A stretch of 64,000 nucleotides of DNA from an uncultured Sphingobacteriaceae bacterium. Its GTDB lineage: Bacteria > Bacteroidota > Bacteroidia > Sphingobacteriales > Sphingobacteriaceae. Both the position numbers and the translations under genes were made by a program. The notes beneath the pieces are model-generated. The model worked only from the letters and a program-made list of their open reading frames with translations, searched no databases and was not told where the DNA came from. The first letter of the stretch is position 1, and each line of letters opens with the position of its first letter. This document shows, in pieces, positions 24,719 to 35,875 of this stretch. The stretch is from the NCBI GenBank assembly GCA_946480915.1, contig CAMLLO010000007.1, positions 1 to 64,000 on the forward strand, in the 5' to 3' direction.

Positions 24719-26038
24719 CTATTTGCTCGCCTGTGGCGCCGACATCTTTTCACCATTAACCCTAACATTCTTAAAAAGAAGCCCTTTTACATCGCCTAAT
24801 TTGAAGTCGCTGCTTTTTAAAGTTAAGTTTGCATTTTTAATATGAATATCCGCGATTTCGGTTCGAGAATGTCCCCTAATTTCTCCGAAAGAAGCGCCCG
24901 TTCCATGTATCTTCGAAATTGTGACATTCCGTACAATGGCTTTAGGAGCCTCCTGACCTTTCAGGTCGAAATACTGGGTCCAGGGCGAAACTTTGAAAAT
25001 AGCACCACCATTCTCCATTGTTATATCACTCATGCGGATGTTTTCATATTGCTGAGGGGTATCAGGGCGTAATTTTAAACGCAAAACCGTCGGGCCGCGG
25101 GTGATACAGCGTTTCACTTCAACATCGCGTACGAGTGTGGCCTCACTTCCAAAGGTTACAATTCCTCCGCCGGCTTCAAAAATGCAATCCGTAATAAGTA
25201 TTCGCTCTACGGCGGGACTGTCTTTATCTTGCATAGCAAAAGGACCTTTCGAACCTTTAAGTGCAATACAGTCGTCGCCAACTGAAAAAGAGCAACCGCG
25301 AATGGTAATGTCCTGCGAGCTGTCTACATCAATGCCGTCTGAACTTGGGCCGCGGTTGGGAACGGCGCCTGACGGGGCCTGGAAGCGACAGTTTTCAATA
25401 GTTATGTTTTGGCAACGGTAGATATGCAGATTCCAGAATCCGGAATTGAGATAAGTAATACCGCTTATCTTTACATCCTTAGAATTCTGGATCAACATAA
25501 GTCTTGGCCGTTCTACATCTAAATTTTTGGTGCCCTTAACAGCATTTCGGGTGTCATAGAATAATTTATAAAATGGTTCGCCGCTGCCGTCGAGTGTGCC
25601 CGGGCCGGTAATGCGAAGATGATCCACATGATCACCATTGATTAATGCAGCACGCCAGGGCTCGAAGTGCCCTTCAATGCGCGTGTTCAGTTTTTGATAG
25701 TCGTTAATATCTGTAGAGCCTTTTAGTACAGCGCCTTGCTGCAATTCCATATTCACGCCAGGTTTAAGAAAAAGAGAGCCGCTTAAAAATACACCTTTCG
25801 GTATCACCAGCCTTCCTCCTCCATTTTGTGCACATTCGTCGATTATCGCCTGAATAACTTTGCTGTTTAGAGTTTTTCCGTCGCCAATTGCACCGCGTTC
25901 TGCAATGTTGTAGCGATTTTCAAGGCTGTAGGCAGAGCGTGAAGCTGATGGATAAAGGTTTTCTCCCGGTCTTGCGACAACCGCTGTTACCAGAAAAAAC
26001 GATAAGGCCGGCAGTACAATCGATAAATTAATTTTCAT
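24719..26038 (-). CDS. GH28 family protein with altered active-site histidine position
   Basis: A 439-residue right-handed beta-helix protein of glycoside hydrolase family 28, exported through an N-terminal signal peptide (cleavage near VVAR-PG). It keeps SSDGID (232-237), GDDCIALKG (GDD at 254-256) and RLKLRPDTPQ, but the segment that normally reads xHGxxxxGSE is GGGIVTFGSE, so the conserved histidine is Gly291 (codon GGA at 25168-25166). The first GH28 at 7.6-8.9 kb keeps that histidine. The two are homologous along their length but clearly diverged. It may be catalytically weakened, use another residue, or be a lectin-like or specialised enzyme. It is monocistronic. Confidence 0.9.
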   Translation of the reverse strand: MKINLSIVLPALSFFLVTAVVARPGENLYPSASRSAYSLENRYNIAERGAIGDGKTLNSKVIQAIIDECAQNGGGRLVIPKGVFLSGSLFLKPGVNMELQQGAVLKGSTDINDYQKLNTRIEGHFEPWRAALINGDHVDHLRITGPGTLDGSGEPFYKLFYDTRNAVKGTKNLDVERPRLMLIQNSKDVKISGITYLNSGFWNLHIYRCQNITIENCRFQAPSGAVPNRGPSSDGIDVDSSQDITIRGCSFSVGDDCIALKGSKGPFAMQDKDSPAVERILITDCIFEAGGGIVTFGSEATLVRDVEVKRCITRGPTVLRLKLRPDTPQQYENIRMSDITMENGGAIFKVSPWTQYFDLKGQEAPKAIVRNVTISKIHGTGASFGEIRGHSRTEIADIHIKNANLTLKSSDFKLGDVKGLLFKNVRVNGEKMSAPQASK

Positions 26039-26291
26039 GTTATGGATCTGGTGGTCTAATAAATTGGACTTGCTGGCGCAAATATGCTGTTCATATGCTT
26101 ATCAGGTGCATATGTTGCCGAATTGTTGCTGTAACAATTTAATTGCAATTGTCACATGAAATATTCGTGTTATATAAATGAGTTATTAGACCGCTGAGGA
26201 TAGTCAAGTACAATCAATCAGGAGGAGGGGAGATAACTGCCGGGTTTTCAGTCTGGTCTTCCTTTTCATCAATTACTGTGGTTTTAAAAAT

Positions 26292-27029
26292 CTATTTACT
26301 CTTATCCGCGTAGGCGAAAACCTTTTTCAAGAGCGGCGATGCCCTGTATGAATTACTTTCACGGATTTTTAGTTCCTCTTGAGCAACTTCATGAAATAAA
26401 CCTGCTAATGCTTTCTGAGTGACATACTCATTCAGGTCTGTATTGATTTTGCTTGTCATCGGGATTTTATTGTACTGGCTGGTCGCCGTGGTCCAGTACT
26501 TAGCAGCACCAGCTTTGTCGAGATTAGACTGAATAACAGGCCGGAATTTTTCAGTAAGCTGCAATGTGGTCGCTGTTTTAAAGTATTGAGTTGCCGCATC
26601 CTGATTTTTCGCCAGCAATATATTACTGGCATCTTTGATCGTCATTTCTTTGATCGACGACATAAATATAGGCAAAGCCTCTTTTGCAGCCTCTTCAGCC
26701 GCATGATTTAAGCTGTTGATTACATTATCACATACATCATTAAACCCCAATCCTCTTAAAGTCTTTTCGGCTTTTTGTGCTTCAACAGGAAACGTAATTT
26801 TAACCGAGGGATTATTCAAAAATCCATTCACTGCCGAAAGTCGCGACGTTCCGTTCGAAACCCCTGTCTGTAAAGCTTCTTTTATTCCTGATCCTATTTC
26901 TTCAAGCGAGGGCTGTCCTGCTTGAGCAGATGGTATTTGTTTAAGAATTGAGGGGATTTTTATCTGAGCGTTAAGATTTTGAAATCCGACAGCCAGAAAC
27001 AGTATGGTGGCAACTTTTATTCTGATCAT
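26292..27029 (-). CDS. DUF4197 domain protein, exported
   Basis: A 245-residue protein with a signal peptide (IKVATILFLAVGFQNLNAQ) and a helical DUF4197 domain covering the rest: SLEEIGSGIKEALQTGVSNG, LNNPSVKITFPVEAQKAEKTLR, LNHAAEEAAKEALPIFMSSI and NTDLNEYVTQKALAGLFHEV. Homologues occur in Gram-negative bacteria as periplasmic proteins of unknown role. It is 79 bases downstream of a small lipoprotein gene on the same strand, a possible two-gene unit. Confidence 0.88.
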   Translation of the reverse strand: MIRIKVATILFLAVGFQNLNAQIKIPSILKQIPSAQAGQPSLEEIGSGIKEALQTGVSNGTSRLSAVNGFLNNPSVKITFPVEAQKAEKTLRGLGFNDVCDNVINSLNHAAEEAAKEALPIFMSSIKEMTIKDASNILLAKNQDAATQYFKTATTLQLTEKFRPVIQSNLDKAGAAKYWTTATSQYNKIPMTSKINTDLNEYVTQKALAGLFHEVAQEELKIRESNSYRASPLLKKVFAYADKSK

Positions 27030-27108
27030 TTCTGCTTAAACGGATACTGAGGTTAATGGTTACTCATTTTAAAATAGACGGAGCTGGAGCAATAATTGGA
27101 AAACCTGA

Positions 27109-27558
27109 CTACTCTTTGCAGTTAACCGGTTGGTATTCGATGGTGAATTTTGAATCTTTCGTCAGTTTCTGTCTCCCCGTTGTTTCATCGATTCCAAAAC
27201 TTTTTTGATACAACTTGTTTGCTGAAAGCTTGAATTCAACGGAGAGGGTATCGCTTATTCCTTCCTGCATAAACGACCACACAGCTTTAATAATATCTCC
27301 GTCTTTTTGTCCTTTTAATTTGCCTAGGCGAGAATCTTTTTCGTGCGGAATATGGTTAAAACTTCCTGTAACCTCTTTGTTTTTAATCATTAAAGTGATT
27401 GTAGCTGTATCTTGTCTTGATGTACCCTCCAGGCGCTGAAAACATAGTTTTGATGATTCGGTACCCGTGGATGTTTGTTGTGCTGAGCTTGTTTGTGGCC
27501 TGTTTCTTTGACAGGATGCCAATAAGAAAATGAACAAAACAGATAATAGCTTTTTCAT
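27109..27558 (-). CDS. Small lipoprotein, unknown function
   Basis: A 149-residue lipoprotein: MKKLLSVLFIFLLASCQRN has a lipobox ending in Cys16. After a Ser/Thr/Gln-rich linker, the body is beta-rich (KLCFQRLEGTSRQDTATITL, then MIKNKEVTGSFNHIPHEKDS, LSVEFKLSANKLYQKSFGID), with a pair of cysteines near the start and end (C39 and C147) that could form a disulfide. I do not recognise a named family. It precedes DUF4197 in the same direction. Confidence 0.75.
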   Translation of the reverse strand: MKKLLSVLFIFLLASCQRNRPQTSSAQQTSTGTESSKLCFQRLEGTSRQDTATITLMIKNKEVTGSFNHIPHEKDSRLGKLKGQKDGDIIKAVWSFMQEGISDTLSVEFKLSANKLYQKSFGIDETTGRQKLTKDSKFTIEYQPVNCKE

Positions 27559-27790
27559 AAGTGATTTTTTCTTAACAACAGAATATATCGGTGAATTTTA
27601 GCAATGCACTTTATTGGAACTGATACGATTGATTGACATTAAATTTCTCAGTGGTTAAATCTTTTCTGAATGATTATTGCGGTAAATAAAATATTTTTCT
27701 TTAAGCAAGACAAATCCCGGACAACTTTGTTATACACCTTGAGAAGTAATCTGTGAAAGACACTTTATTGTTTAATAATAGCGTAAGAAT

Positions 27791-28381
27791 ATGAAAAGTT
27801 TTATTTTAATACTGGCAATCTCTTTAACCGCTTCTGTAATCACAAAGGCCCAAATAATTCCCAATTTCGATTTTGGGCTAAAAGCTGGAGTCAACCTTTC
27901 AAAACTTTCGGAACAAAATGGCTTTAGCAGTGATAACCGTTCGGGTTATCTGCTTGGCGTTTGGGCAAGGGCAGGGGCTATGGGTTTGCACCTTCAGCCA
28001 GAACTGTATTATACTGTTAAGACTACTGATGTCAAAGACGACAATGGACAATCTAGCCGCGTAGACTTTAATAGTATTGATCTCCCAATCTTGGTCGGTA
28101 CAAAAATGGGAGCTCTTGGTGTGGGAGCCAGATTTAACACAGGTCCTGTTGTTTCGTTTATAATTAGCGAAGATCAGTCCTTTAGTAATGCTATCGGAAA
28201 TGCTGCCCGATTTAATTATAAAAATCAGGCATTAGCCTGGCAACTCGGTGCTGGATTGGATATCAGAAAAATTTCATTTGATCTGCGCTATGAACATGGT
28301 CTGAGCCGGATCAGCCGATCAGGTTATGAAGATACAAAATTGCGACTTTTTAATTTTAGCCTCGGATATCAGTTATATTAA
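27791..28381 (+). CDS. Outer membrane beta-barrel (PorT-like) protein
   Basis: A 196-residue small barrel. A signal peptide (SFILILAISLTASVITKAQ) is followed by FDFGLKAGVNLSKLSEQNGF, GYLLGVWARAGAMGLHLQPELYYT, a central strand-loop pattern and a C-terminal GLSRISRSG-EDTKLRLFNFSLGYQLY ending in an aromatic residue, as expected for outer membrane insertion. The layout matches the outer-membrane beta-barrel family common in Bacteroidota (PF13568 type). It is monocistronic; the specific role is unknown. Confidence 0.88.
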   Translation: MKSFILILAISLTASVITKAQIIPNFDFGLKAGVNLSKLSEQNGFSSDNRSGYLLGVWARAGAMGLHLQPELYYTVKTTDVKDDNGQSSRVDFNSIDLPILVGTKMGALGVGARFNTGPVVSFIISEDQSFSNAIGNAARFNYKNQALAWQLGAGLDIRKISFDLRYEHGLSRISRSGYEDTKLRLFNFSLGYQLY

Positions 28382-28853
28382 AAAGCACTTACTTATTGTA
28401 AATAAATAGGCCGGAACCATTGATTATAAGTTAATTCAATTTTCCACTAAATCATTTCCTTCTGGTTCTATCCCTCTTTAGAATTAACAAAAAATTATTG
28501 GTAATAAATTTCTCTTAAAAGGTAAACAATGTCTTGTGATTGAAAAATTTTTTCAGTTAAAACAAAAAAATCAATCCCGATGTTAATCATATACTTTTTC
28601 AAAAAAAATGACGATTGAAACGAAGTTTTTCTGTCTTAAAAAACTTATCTTGCTCATCGTCTGACTGATTTAGGATCTATATAGATTATAGAATTGAGGG
28701 AAAAACATTCTTACATGGTGTGTGTATTAGGGTCTCTATTTCGCAAATTTAGCGGGGACTGTGTCTCATTTCGCTCTATAATTCCTGCTCTTTCTTACGA
28801 TATATCTGTCAACCAATTTATATTCTTGTTCTTAAGTACTTAATTCTCCGTAT
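28382..28853. other. AT-rich gene-free leader before the poly-HAMP operon
   Basis: About 470 bases with long A and T runs and no protein-like reading frame. It must hold the promoter of the four-gene signalling operon. I see no TAnnTTTG box at a convincing distance, no strong hairpin and no riboswitch that I can name. The length leaves room for a small RNA or complex regulation. Confidence 0.5.
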
Positions 28854-31800
28854 ATGGAAAACGATTACCTTGAAACCTTAATTGTGAAACCAAAAAAGAA
28901 GTCATCTAAAAAAGTTGACGATGATTTAGTGAGAGATGATGATTCTCTTGATCTCAAAGAACTTTTAAAAGTTCTTTCTCAAGTTAAAAATGGGAAACTT
29001 AATGTGAGGATTCCGATAACTCAGGCAGGAATCAGCGGAAAAATTTGTGAAGTGATTAATGATATTATTGATATCAATGAGCGCCTGGTAAATGAAATAT
29101 GCACTGCAGAGAAAACTATCGGTCAGAAAGGTAATCTTTCCAAAAGGGTAGAACTCCCTGATTTTAAAGGAGAATATGCCGTAGGTGTAAAATCTCTGAA
29201 TAACCTCATTACCGATTTAACATATCCCACATTAGAAATTGCAGGACTAATCAATTCTGTGGCGAATGGTAATCTTTCGAAAGAAATTCCATTAGAAATT
29301 AACGGACAACCATTAAAAGGGGAGTTCTTACGGATTGCGAAAGAATCAAACGGAATGGTTTCGCAATTACGATTGTTTACGCAGGAAGTAACCCGTGTTG
29401 CTCGTCAGGTAGGTTCTGAAGGGCAATTAGGAGAGCAGGCGAAAATTAAAGGCGTAGCCGGTGTGTGGGAAGAGCTGACCGATTCTGTAAACCAGATGGC
29501 GGGTAACTTAACAGCACAGGTGCGTAATATTGCTACGGTAACCACAGCGGTGGCCAAAGGCGATTTATCCAGAAAGATTACAGTGGAAGCGAAAGGAGAG
29601 ATCCTGGAGCTTAAAAACACAATCAATACGATGGTGGATCAGCTGAACTCGTTCTCATCCGAGGTAACGCGTGTGGCGCTCGAGGTAGGTACAGAAGGTA
29701 AGTTGGGTGGTCAGGCCAAAGTAACCGGGGTTGCCGGAACGTGGAAAGATTTAACAGATTCTGTAAACCGGATGGCGGGTAACCTGACATCGCAAGTACG
29801 AAACATCGCGGGGGTAACAACAGCGGTGGCGAATGGTGACCTTTCCAAGAAAATTACGGTAGACGTAAAAGGAGAGATGCTTGAGCTGAAGAAGACGATC
29901 AATACGATGGTGGATCAGCTGAACTCGTTTGCATCCGAGGTAACTCGTGTGGCACTCGAGGTAGGTACTGAGGGTAAACTTGGAGGCCAGGCGAAAGTAA
30001 AAGGTGTCGGCGGGGTTTGGAAAGATCTGACCGACTCTGTAAACCAGATGGGTAGTAACCTTACCGACCAGGTGCGGAATATTGCAGGGGTGACAACGGC
30101 GGTAGCGAAGGGTGACTTATCCCGGAAGATTACGGTAGATGCCAAAGGCGAGCTCTTAGAACTAAAAAATACAATCAATACGATGGTGGATCAGCTGAAC
30201 TCGTTCTCATCCGAGGTAACTCGTGTGGCGAGGGAGGTAGGTTCTGAAGGACAGTTGGGTGGACAGGCAAACGTACCCGGTGTAGGTGGTACCTGGAAGG
30301 ATTTAACAGATTCGGTAAATCAGATGGCGGGTAACCTAACCGGTCAGGTGCGTAACATTGCCGAGGTAACAACAGCGGTGGCCAAAGGTGACCTTTCCAA
30401 GAAAATCACGGTGGACGTTAGAGGGGAGATGCTCGAGCTGAAAAATACGATCAATACGATGGTGGATCAGCTGAACTCGTTCGGATCTGAGGTAACCCGT
30501 GTGGCGAGAGAGGTAGGTTCTGAAGGACAGCTGGGTGGTCAGGCAAACGTACCGGGCGTAGGTGGTACCTGGAAGGATTTAACCGATTCGGTAAATAAGA
30601 TGGCCGATAACTTAACGTCTCAGGTGCGTAACATTGCCGAGGTAACAACGGCGGTGGCAAAGGGTGACTTATCGCGGAAGATTACGGTAAACGCCAAAGG
30701 TGAGCTTTTGGAGCTGAAGAATACGATCAACACGATGGTGGATCAGCTTCGTGGTTTTGCATCGGAGGTAACCCGTGTGGCACGTGAGGTAGGTTCGGAA
30801 GGGCAGCTTGGAGGTCAGGCGAACGTACCGGGTGTGGATGGTACCTGGAAAGATTTAACAGACAGTGTAAATAAAATGGCCGGTAACTTAACGGCCCAAT
30901 TAAGAAATATAGCGGATGTATCCATCGCGGTAGCAAATGGGGATTTATCCAAAAAAATCACGGTCGATGTGCGCGGAGAAATTCTTCAGCTAAAAGAAAC
31001 CATTAATACGATGGTGGATCAGCTGAGAGGTTTCGCATCCGAGGTAACCCGTGTGGCCAGGGAGGTAGGTACGGATGGAAACCTGGGTGGGCAAGCCTTT
31101 GTACCGGGAGTAGCCGGAACCTGGAAAGATTTAACTGACTCTGTAAATCAGATGTCATCCAACTTAACATCTCAGGTGCGTAACATTGCCGAGGTAACGA
31201 AAGCGGTGGCATCTGGTGACCTTTCAAAAACGGTAATCATCGACGTAAAAGGGGAGATGATGGACTTGAAGAATACCATCAATACGATGGTGGATCAGCT
31301 GAACTCCTTTGCATCCGAGGTAACTCGTGTGGCGAGGGAGGTAGGTACTGAAGGTAAACTGGGTGGACAGGCGCACGTAAAAGGTGTGGGTGGTACCTGG
31401 AAAGATTTAACGGATTCGGTGAACCAGATGGCGTCCAACCTTACGGTACAGATTCGCGGTATCTCTAAAGTAGCGACATCGGTGGCGAAAGGTAACTTGA
31501 AGCAGCGGCTATCGATTAATGCTTTAGGTGAGGTGGCCCAGCTAACGGATACTATTAACGAGATGATTGATACCCTGGCGGTATTTGCCGAACAGGTAAC
31601 AACGGTGGCTCGTGAGGTGGGTGTACAAGGACGTTTGGGTGGACAGGCAAGTGTACCCGGCGCATCAGGAACCTGGAAAGATTTGACCGAGAACGTGAAT
31701 CAGCTGGCACAAAACTTAACTGTTCAGGTACGTTCAATCTCTGAAGTAGCATCGGCGGTAACCAAGGGTGACTTAACCCGAACCATTCGTGTGGATGCAA

Positions 31801-34586
31801 AAGGAGAGCTCGAGGCCTTGAAGGATACAATTAACCAGATGATTGCCAACCTGAAAGGAACGACCTTACGTAACCACGAACAGGATTGGTTAAAATCCAA
31901 CCTTGCTAAGTTTGCACAAATGCTTCAGGGACAGCGCGATAGAAATGCGGTTGCAAATAAAGTACTTTCCGAGCTTGCAGAACTGGTAAACGCCCGTTAC
32001 GGAGCATTCTATATTCTTGAACAGCCTGAAGGTAAAGAAGAACCTAAACTTATATTGTTTGCCGGTTATGCGCAGGATAGCCGAAAAACGATCAATACAG
32101 AGTTCTTATTAAGTGAAGGTTTGGTAGGCCAGTGTGCTACAGACAAGGAGCGCATTCTTCTGACAAATGTGCCTGTAGATTATCTTCAGATAAATTCAGG
32201 AATTGGCAGCGCTGCACCTTCAGCACTGGTAATTCTGCCGGTATTGTTTGAGAATAATGTTAAGGCGGTAATTGAATTAGCATCATTTGATAACTTTAGT
32301 CCGACCCACTTAGACTTTTTGGATCAATTAACAGAGAGTATTGGTATCGTACTAAACAACATCGAAACAAATACTCGTACAGAGGAACTTCTTTCTCAGT
32401 CGCAATCCCTTTCGGGAGATTTAAAGGCTCAGCAGGAGGAGTTAAGACGTGCGAATGACGAGCTACACGATAAAGCACAACTTCTTGAAAAACAAAAAGA
32501 AGAAGTAGAGCAGATTAACAAGGAGGTTGAGGAAGCAAGAAGATCACTGGAAGAAAAAGCAGAACAGCTTACATTAACTTCTAAGTATAAGTCCGAATTC
32601 CTTGCAAACATGTCTCATGAGCTAAGAACTCCGCTAAACAGTTTGTTGATTCTTGCGCAGCAGTTGTTTGAGAACCATGAAGGCAATTTAACAGAAAAAC
32701 AAATCAGGTATGCCAAAACTATCCACTCTTGTGGTGATGACCTGATCCAATTGATTAACGATATTCTCGATCTGTCGAAAATCGAATCCGGGGTTATTTC
32801 GGCGGATATTATGCCGGTTAGCTTCCGGGAGATCGCCTCTTTCGTAGAGTCGACGTTCAAACCTATCTCTGAAACAAAGAATCTTATTTTTGACATTGAT
32901 GTTGATGACTCCTTACCAGAGATAATGGAGACGGATATTCAGCGTTTGAATCAAATTTTAAAGAATTTACTTTCGAATGCCTTCAAATTCACCGAAAAAG
33001 GCAGCATTAAATTAAGAATTCAGCGGCCGAAATTAAGTCAGAATAATCCATTAAAAGGAATTGATGAAGTAATAGCCTTCTCTATTGAAGATTCCGGAAT
33101 TGGTATCAGTAAAAAAACTCAAGGCATTATCTTTGAAGCCTTCCAGCAGGCCGAAGGTTCAACGAGTAGAAAATACGGTGGTACAGGTCTTGGACTTTCC
33201 ATCAGTAAAGGTTTTGCAGAACTTTTAGGAGGAACAATTACTGTAGAAAGTGAGCTTGGAAAGGGTAGTACCTTTACACTGTTCCTGCCGCTTAAATATC
33301 AGGAAGGAACCAAGCAGATTTCAGAACATTCTGTACCTTATATGACGGCTGTTAATAAAGCCAATATGACGGCCGAGATTATCGAACCGATGATCGATGA
33401 CGACAGACACAATATTCAGGCACCCGATCGGGTTATTCTGGTAATTGAAGATGATTTACGGTTTACCAAAATTATGATCGATAAAGCTCACGATTTTGGC
33501 TTGAAAGCGATTGTAGCAATAAATTATCTTGAGATCTTTGATAGTATTCAGAATTATCAGCCAATTGCTATTACCCTGGATGTAAATATGCCTGAATCCA
33601 ATGGCTGGAAGATCTTAAAGCTTTTAAAAACTGATTTGAATCTTCGCCACATTCCTATTCATTTGGTGTCGGGTGAAGATAACAGAGCATTGGCAATGAA
33701 AAATGGCGCTAAAAGCTTCCACTTAAAGCCTCTTTCCAATAAGTCGCTTGACGAACTTATCTCGAGTATTATCGCATTTGATGAAACGAAGGTTAAGAAA
33801 ATTCTGGTTATCGAAGAGAGTAAAGAAGAGCTTAAACATCTTGGCGATATTCTTAATAATAGTAATGTCACAATTACCTCTGTGCCATCTGCAAAAAAAG
33901 GAGTAGCAGTATTGAAAAATGAGACCTTTGATTGCATCATAATTGATTATGCTCTGCCAGATGCTAAATTGCTTGCTAACTTTTTAAACTTAAATAAGCA
34001 AAATCAAAGTTCCATAATTATTTACTCGGATAGAGATTTTAGTCAGGAAGAGTTAATTACCCTTAAACGATTAAACTATAGGGTAATAAGCAAGAACCCG
34101 GATTCATACGTCGATTTACTCGACGAAACTATGCGCATGCTTCATATCGAAACAAAAATGCTGCCTGCAGATAAATTCAAAATGATACAGGCTGCCAAAT
34201 ACACGGGAGATATTTTGGATGGTAAAAAGGTTTTGGTAGTGGATGATGATGTGAGGAACCTATTTGCGCTGACAGCAGCTTTTGAGCGTTCAAAACTTGA
34301 AATAATTACAGCAGAAAGCGGACGGGAGGCATTGGAGTTGCTAAATGCAAATAAAGATATTGATATTGTGCTGATGGATATCATGATGCCGGAAATGGAC
34401 GGTTATGAAACCATTCAATGGATTCGAAAAGAAAGTCGTCATAAGCATTTACCTATTATTGCGGTAACGGCAAAAGCGATGATTGGCGACCGTCAGAAAT
34501 GCATAGCGTCCGGAGCTTCGGATTATATCACAAAACCGGTTAAGACCCCTCAGCTGCTTTCCTTGATGCGAGTGTGGTTAGTTTAA
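28854..34586 (+). CDS. Soluble hybrid histidine kinase with about 21 HAMP units and three receivers
   Basis: A 1910-residue cytoplasmic kinase without membrane segments. Three diverged HAMP-like units (about 30-175) precede nine 92-residue repeats (178-1005), each made of two interleaved HAMPs: [10 protein letters not shown]...[12 protein letters not shown] and [17 protein letters not shown]...[12 protein letters not shown]. Then come a GAF domain (about 1040-1185), a coiled coil, HisKA with [13 protein letters not shown] (H1255), an HATPase ([27 protein letters not shown]) and three receivers with phosphoacceptors D1576 (TLDVNMP), D1698 (IIDYALP) and D1842 (LMDIMMP). The layout resembles fungal group III (Nik1) osmosensing kinases but has many more HAMPs. 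It heads an operon of signalling genes. Its ligand is unknown. Confidence 0.95.
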   Translation: MENDYLETLIVKPKKKSSKKVDDDLVRDDDSLDLKELLKVLSQVKNGKLNVRIPITQAGISGKICEVINDIIDINERLVNEICTAEKTIGQKGNLSKRVELPDFKGEYAVGVKSLNNLITDLTYPTLEIAGLINSVANGNLSKEIPLEINGQPLKGEFLRIAKESNGMVSQLRLFTQEVTRVARQVGSEGQLGEQAKIKGVAGVWEELTDSVNQMAGNLTAQVRNIATVTTAVAKGDLSRKITVEAKGEILELKNTINTMVDQLNSFSSEVTRVALEVGTEGKLGGQAKVTGVAGTWKDLTDSVNRMAGNLTSQVRNIAGVTTAVANGDLSKKITVDVKGEMLELKKTINTMVDQLNSFASEVTRVALEVGTEGKLGGQAKVKGVGGVWKDLTDSVNQMGSNLTDQVRNIAGVTTAVAKGDLSRKITVDAKGELLELKNTINTMVDQLNSFSSEVTRVAREVGSEGQLGGQANVPGVGGTWKDLTDSVNQMAGNLTGQVRNIAEVTTAVAKGDLSKKITVDVRGEMLELKNTINTMVDQLNSFGSEVTRVAREVGSEGQLGGQANVPGVGGTWKDLTDSVNKMADNLTSQVRNIAEVTTAVAKGDLSRKITVNAKGELLELKNTINTMVDQLRGFASEVTRVAREVGSEGQLGGQANVPGVDGTWKDLTDSVNKMAGNLTAQLRNIADVSIAVANGDLSKKITVDVRGEILQLKETINTMVDQLRGFASEVTRVAREVGTDGNLGGQAFVPGVAGTWKDLTDSVNQMSSNLTSQVRNIAEVTKAVASGDLSKTVIIDVKGEMMDLKNTINTMVDQLNSFASEVTRVAREVGTEGKLGGQAHVKGVGGTWKDLTDSVNQMASNLTVQIRGISKVATSVAKGNLKQRLSINALGEVAQLTDTINEMIDTLAVFAEQVTTVAREVGVQGRLGGQASVPGASGTWKDLTENVNQLAQNLTVQVRSISEVASAVTKGDLTRTIRVDAKGELEALKDTINQMIANLKGTTLRNHEQDWLKSNLAKFAQMLQGQRDRNAVANKVLSELAELVNARYGAFYILEQPEGKEEPKLILFAGYAQDSRKTINTEFLLSEGLVGQCATDKERILLTNVPVDYLQINSGIGSAAPSALVILPVLFENNVKAVIELASFDNFSPTHLDFLDQLTESIGIVLNNIETNTRTEELLSQSQSLSGDLKAQQEELRRANDELHDKAQLLEKQKEEVEQINKEVEEARRSLEEKAEQLTLTSKYKSEFLANMSHELRTPLNSLLILAQQLFENHEGNLTEKQIRYAKTIHSCGDDLIQLINDILDLSKIESGVISADIMPVSFREIASFVESTFKPISETKNLIFDIDVDDSLPEIMETDIQRLNQILKNLLSNAFKFTEKGSIKLRIQRPKLSQNNPLKGIDEVIAFSIEDSGIGISKKTQGIIFEAFQQAEGSTSRKYGGTGLGLSISKGFAELLGGTITVESELGKGSTFTLFLPLKYQEGTKQISEHSVPYMTAVNKANMTAEIIEPMIDDDRHNIQAPDRVILVIEDDLRFTKIMIDKAHDFGLKAIVAINYLEIFDSIQNYQPIAITLDVNMPESNGWKILKLLKTDLNLRHIPIHLVSGEDNRALAMKNGAKSFHLKPLSNKSLDELISSIIAFDETKVKKILVIEESKEELKHLGDILNNSNVTITSVPSAKKGVAVLKNETFDCIIIDYALPDAKLLANFLNLNKQNQSSIIIYSDRDFSQEELITLKRLNYRVISKNPDSYVDLLDETMRMLHIETKMLPADKFKMIQAAKYTGDILDGKKVLVVDDDVRNLFALTAAFERSKLEIITAESGREALELLNANKDIDIVLMDIMMPEMDGYETIQWIRKESRHKHLPIIAVTAKAMIGDRQKCIASGASDYITKPVKTPQLLSLMRVWLV
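29385..31868 (+). repeat. Nine in-frame 276-bp tandem repeats (HAMP pairs)
   Basis: The coding sequence repeats with an exact 276-base period nine times; for example AATACGATGGTGGATCAGCT recurs at each period. Middle copies are close to identical at DNA level, whereas the first copy and the last two are more diverged in protein. The pattern fits expansion by unequal recombination, with the end units held by selection. Confidence 0.93.
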
Positions 34587-34625
34587 TTGAGCTGAATTTT
34601 TTCTTTAACAAAAAAGACGGATAAC

Positions 34626-35867
34626 GTGGCTGATGAAACTACTATAAAAATACTGCTGGTTGACGATAGACCTGACAATCTGATGTCGATGGAGATCGTA
34701 CTGGAGAATCAGGGATATACATTTTATAAGGCAACTTCCGGCAAAGATGCGCTGAAGATCCTCCTTAAAGAGGAGGATTTTTCTTTAATTCTTTTAGATG
34801 TCAGAATGCCTATAATGGATGGGTATGAGACTGCCGAACTTATCTATCAAAGAGAAAAGCTCAAGCTGGTGCCTATTATTTTTATAACGGGTCAGGATTA
34901 CGAAGAGGCGGCTATGTTTAAAGGCTACCAGGCAGGTGCAGTGGATTATATCAGAAAGCCATTTAGTCCGCAAATACTTCGATCAAAAGTTGCTGTGTTT
35001 GCGGAACTACACCGTAAAAACCAGCTTTTAACCAAACAAGAAGAAAAACTCAGGATAATTAACGACGATTTGATGCGTCTAAATTCTGAACTTGAAAACA
35101 GGGTTAAAGAACGGACATTACAGCTTGAAACTTTAAATACCGAACTGAAGGAGTTAAATCTGTCAAAAGATAAATTCCTTTCGGTAATTTCTCACGACCT
35201 GCGAAATCCGGCAACGGCACTAATTGCCACTTCAGAAAAACTGAATCGGGATATTGAAAAATTGAGTACCTCTGATATTAAAAACTTATCGAATATCATT
35301 CATAGAACAGCTCATAAAATTGTGCAGCAATTAAATGAATTAGTTGACTGGGCTAAAAAGCAACGGGAAAAAACCAGCTTTAATCCGAAGAAGATTAATT
35401 TGGTTGAGGGCATGAAAGATTCTTTAGAATTACTTAAAGGGATTGCGGCGCAGAAAGAGATAGATCTGGTAAATACTGTTGTAAACGAATTATATGTTAA
35501 TGCAGATTCGTTAATGTTTCGGTCAATTGTTCAAAACCTTGTTACCAATGCAATTAAATATACTCCTCAAAAAGGTTCGATAACCATAAGCGCAACCCGG
35601 CATGATAAAATGGTAGAAATATGTATTGCCGATACAGGTATCGGGATGAACTCAGAAACGCTGGAAAATTTGTTTGATGATTTTAATTCGTCGTTAAGAG
35701 GCACTAATAATGAGCATGGAACGGGCTTGGGCTTGATTTTGGTAAAAGATTTTGTAGCACAGCATGGTGGAACCATTCTGGTAGAAAGTGACGAGAATAA
35801 GGGTACTTGTTTTAAATTTACAATACCGGCATTTTTTCATCAAAGTGTACCGTCGATTGAGGTTTAA
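34626..35867 (+). CDS. Receiver-histidine kinase (REC-HisKA-HATPase)
   Basis: A 413-residue soluble protein. The receiver (residues 5-125) has IKILLVDDRPDN, phosphoacceptor in LILLDVRMP and IRKPFSP. A coiled coil (130-185) leads to HisKA (FLSVISHDLRNPATAL) and an HATPase (NLVTNAIKYTP, DTGIGM, GTGLGLILVKDF). The start codon is GTG at 34626; the first internal methionines lie inside the receiver, so GTG is needed for an intact domain. It is 39 bases after the poly-HAMP kinase. A kinase behind an N-terminal receiver suggests it takes phosphate from, or is gated by, the upstream kinase. Confidence 0.92.
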   Translation: MADETTIKILLVDDRPDNLMSMEIVLENQGYTFYKATSGKDALKILLKEEDFSLILLDVRMPIMDGYETAELIYQREKLKLVPIIFITGQDYEEAAMFKGYQAGAVDYIRKPFSPQILRSKVAVFAELHRKNQLLTKQEEKLRIINDDLMRLNSELENRVKERTLQLETLNTELKELNLSKDKFLSVISHDLRNPATALIATSEKLNRDIEKLSTSDIKNLSNIIHRTAHKIVQQLNELVDWAKKQREKTSFNPKKINLVEGMKDSLELLKGIAAQKEIDLVNTVVNELYVNADSLMFRSIVQNLVTNAIKYTPQKGSITISATRHDKMVEICIADTGIGMNSETLENLFDDFNSSLRGTNNEHGTGLGLILVKDFVAQHGGTILVESDENKGTCFKFTIPAFFHQSVPSIEV

Positions 35868-35875
35868 AGAATTAA

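Noticed and set aside
29405..31830. Series of minus-strand frames spaced about 276 bases apart
   Set aside because: They repeat with the HAMP units and are antisense shadows of the tandem repeats, not a gene array.
29385..31868. CRISPR-like array in the 276-bp repeats
   Set aside because: The unit is far too long, has no spacers and encodes an in-frame protein.
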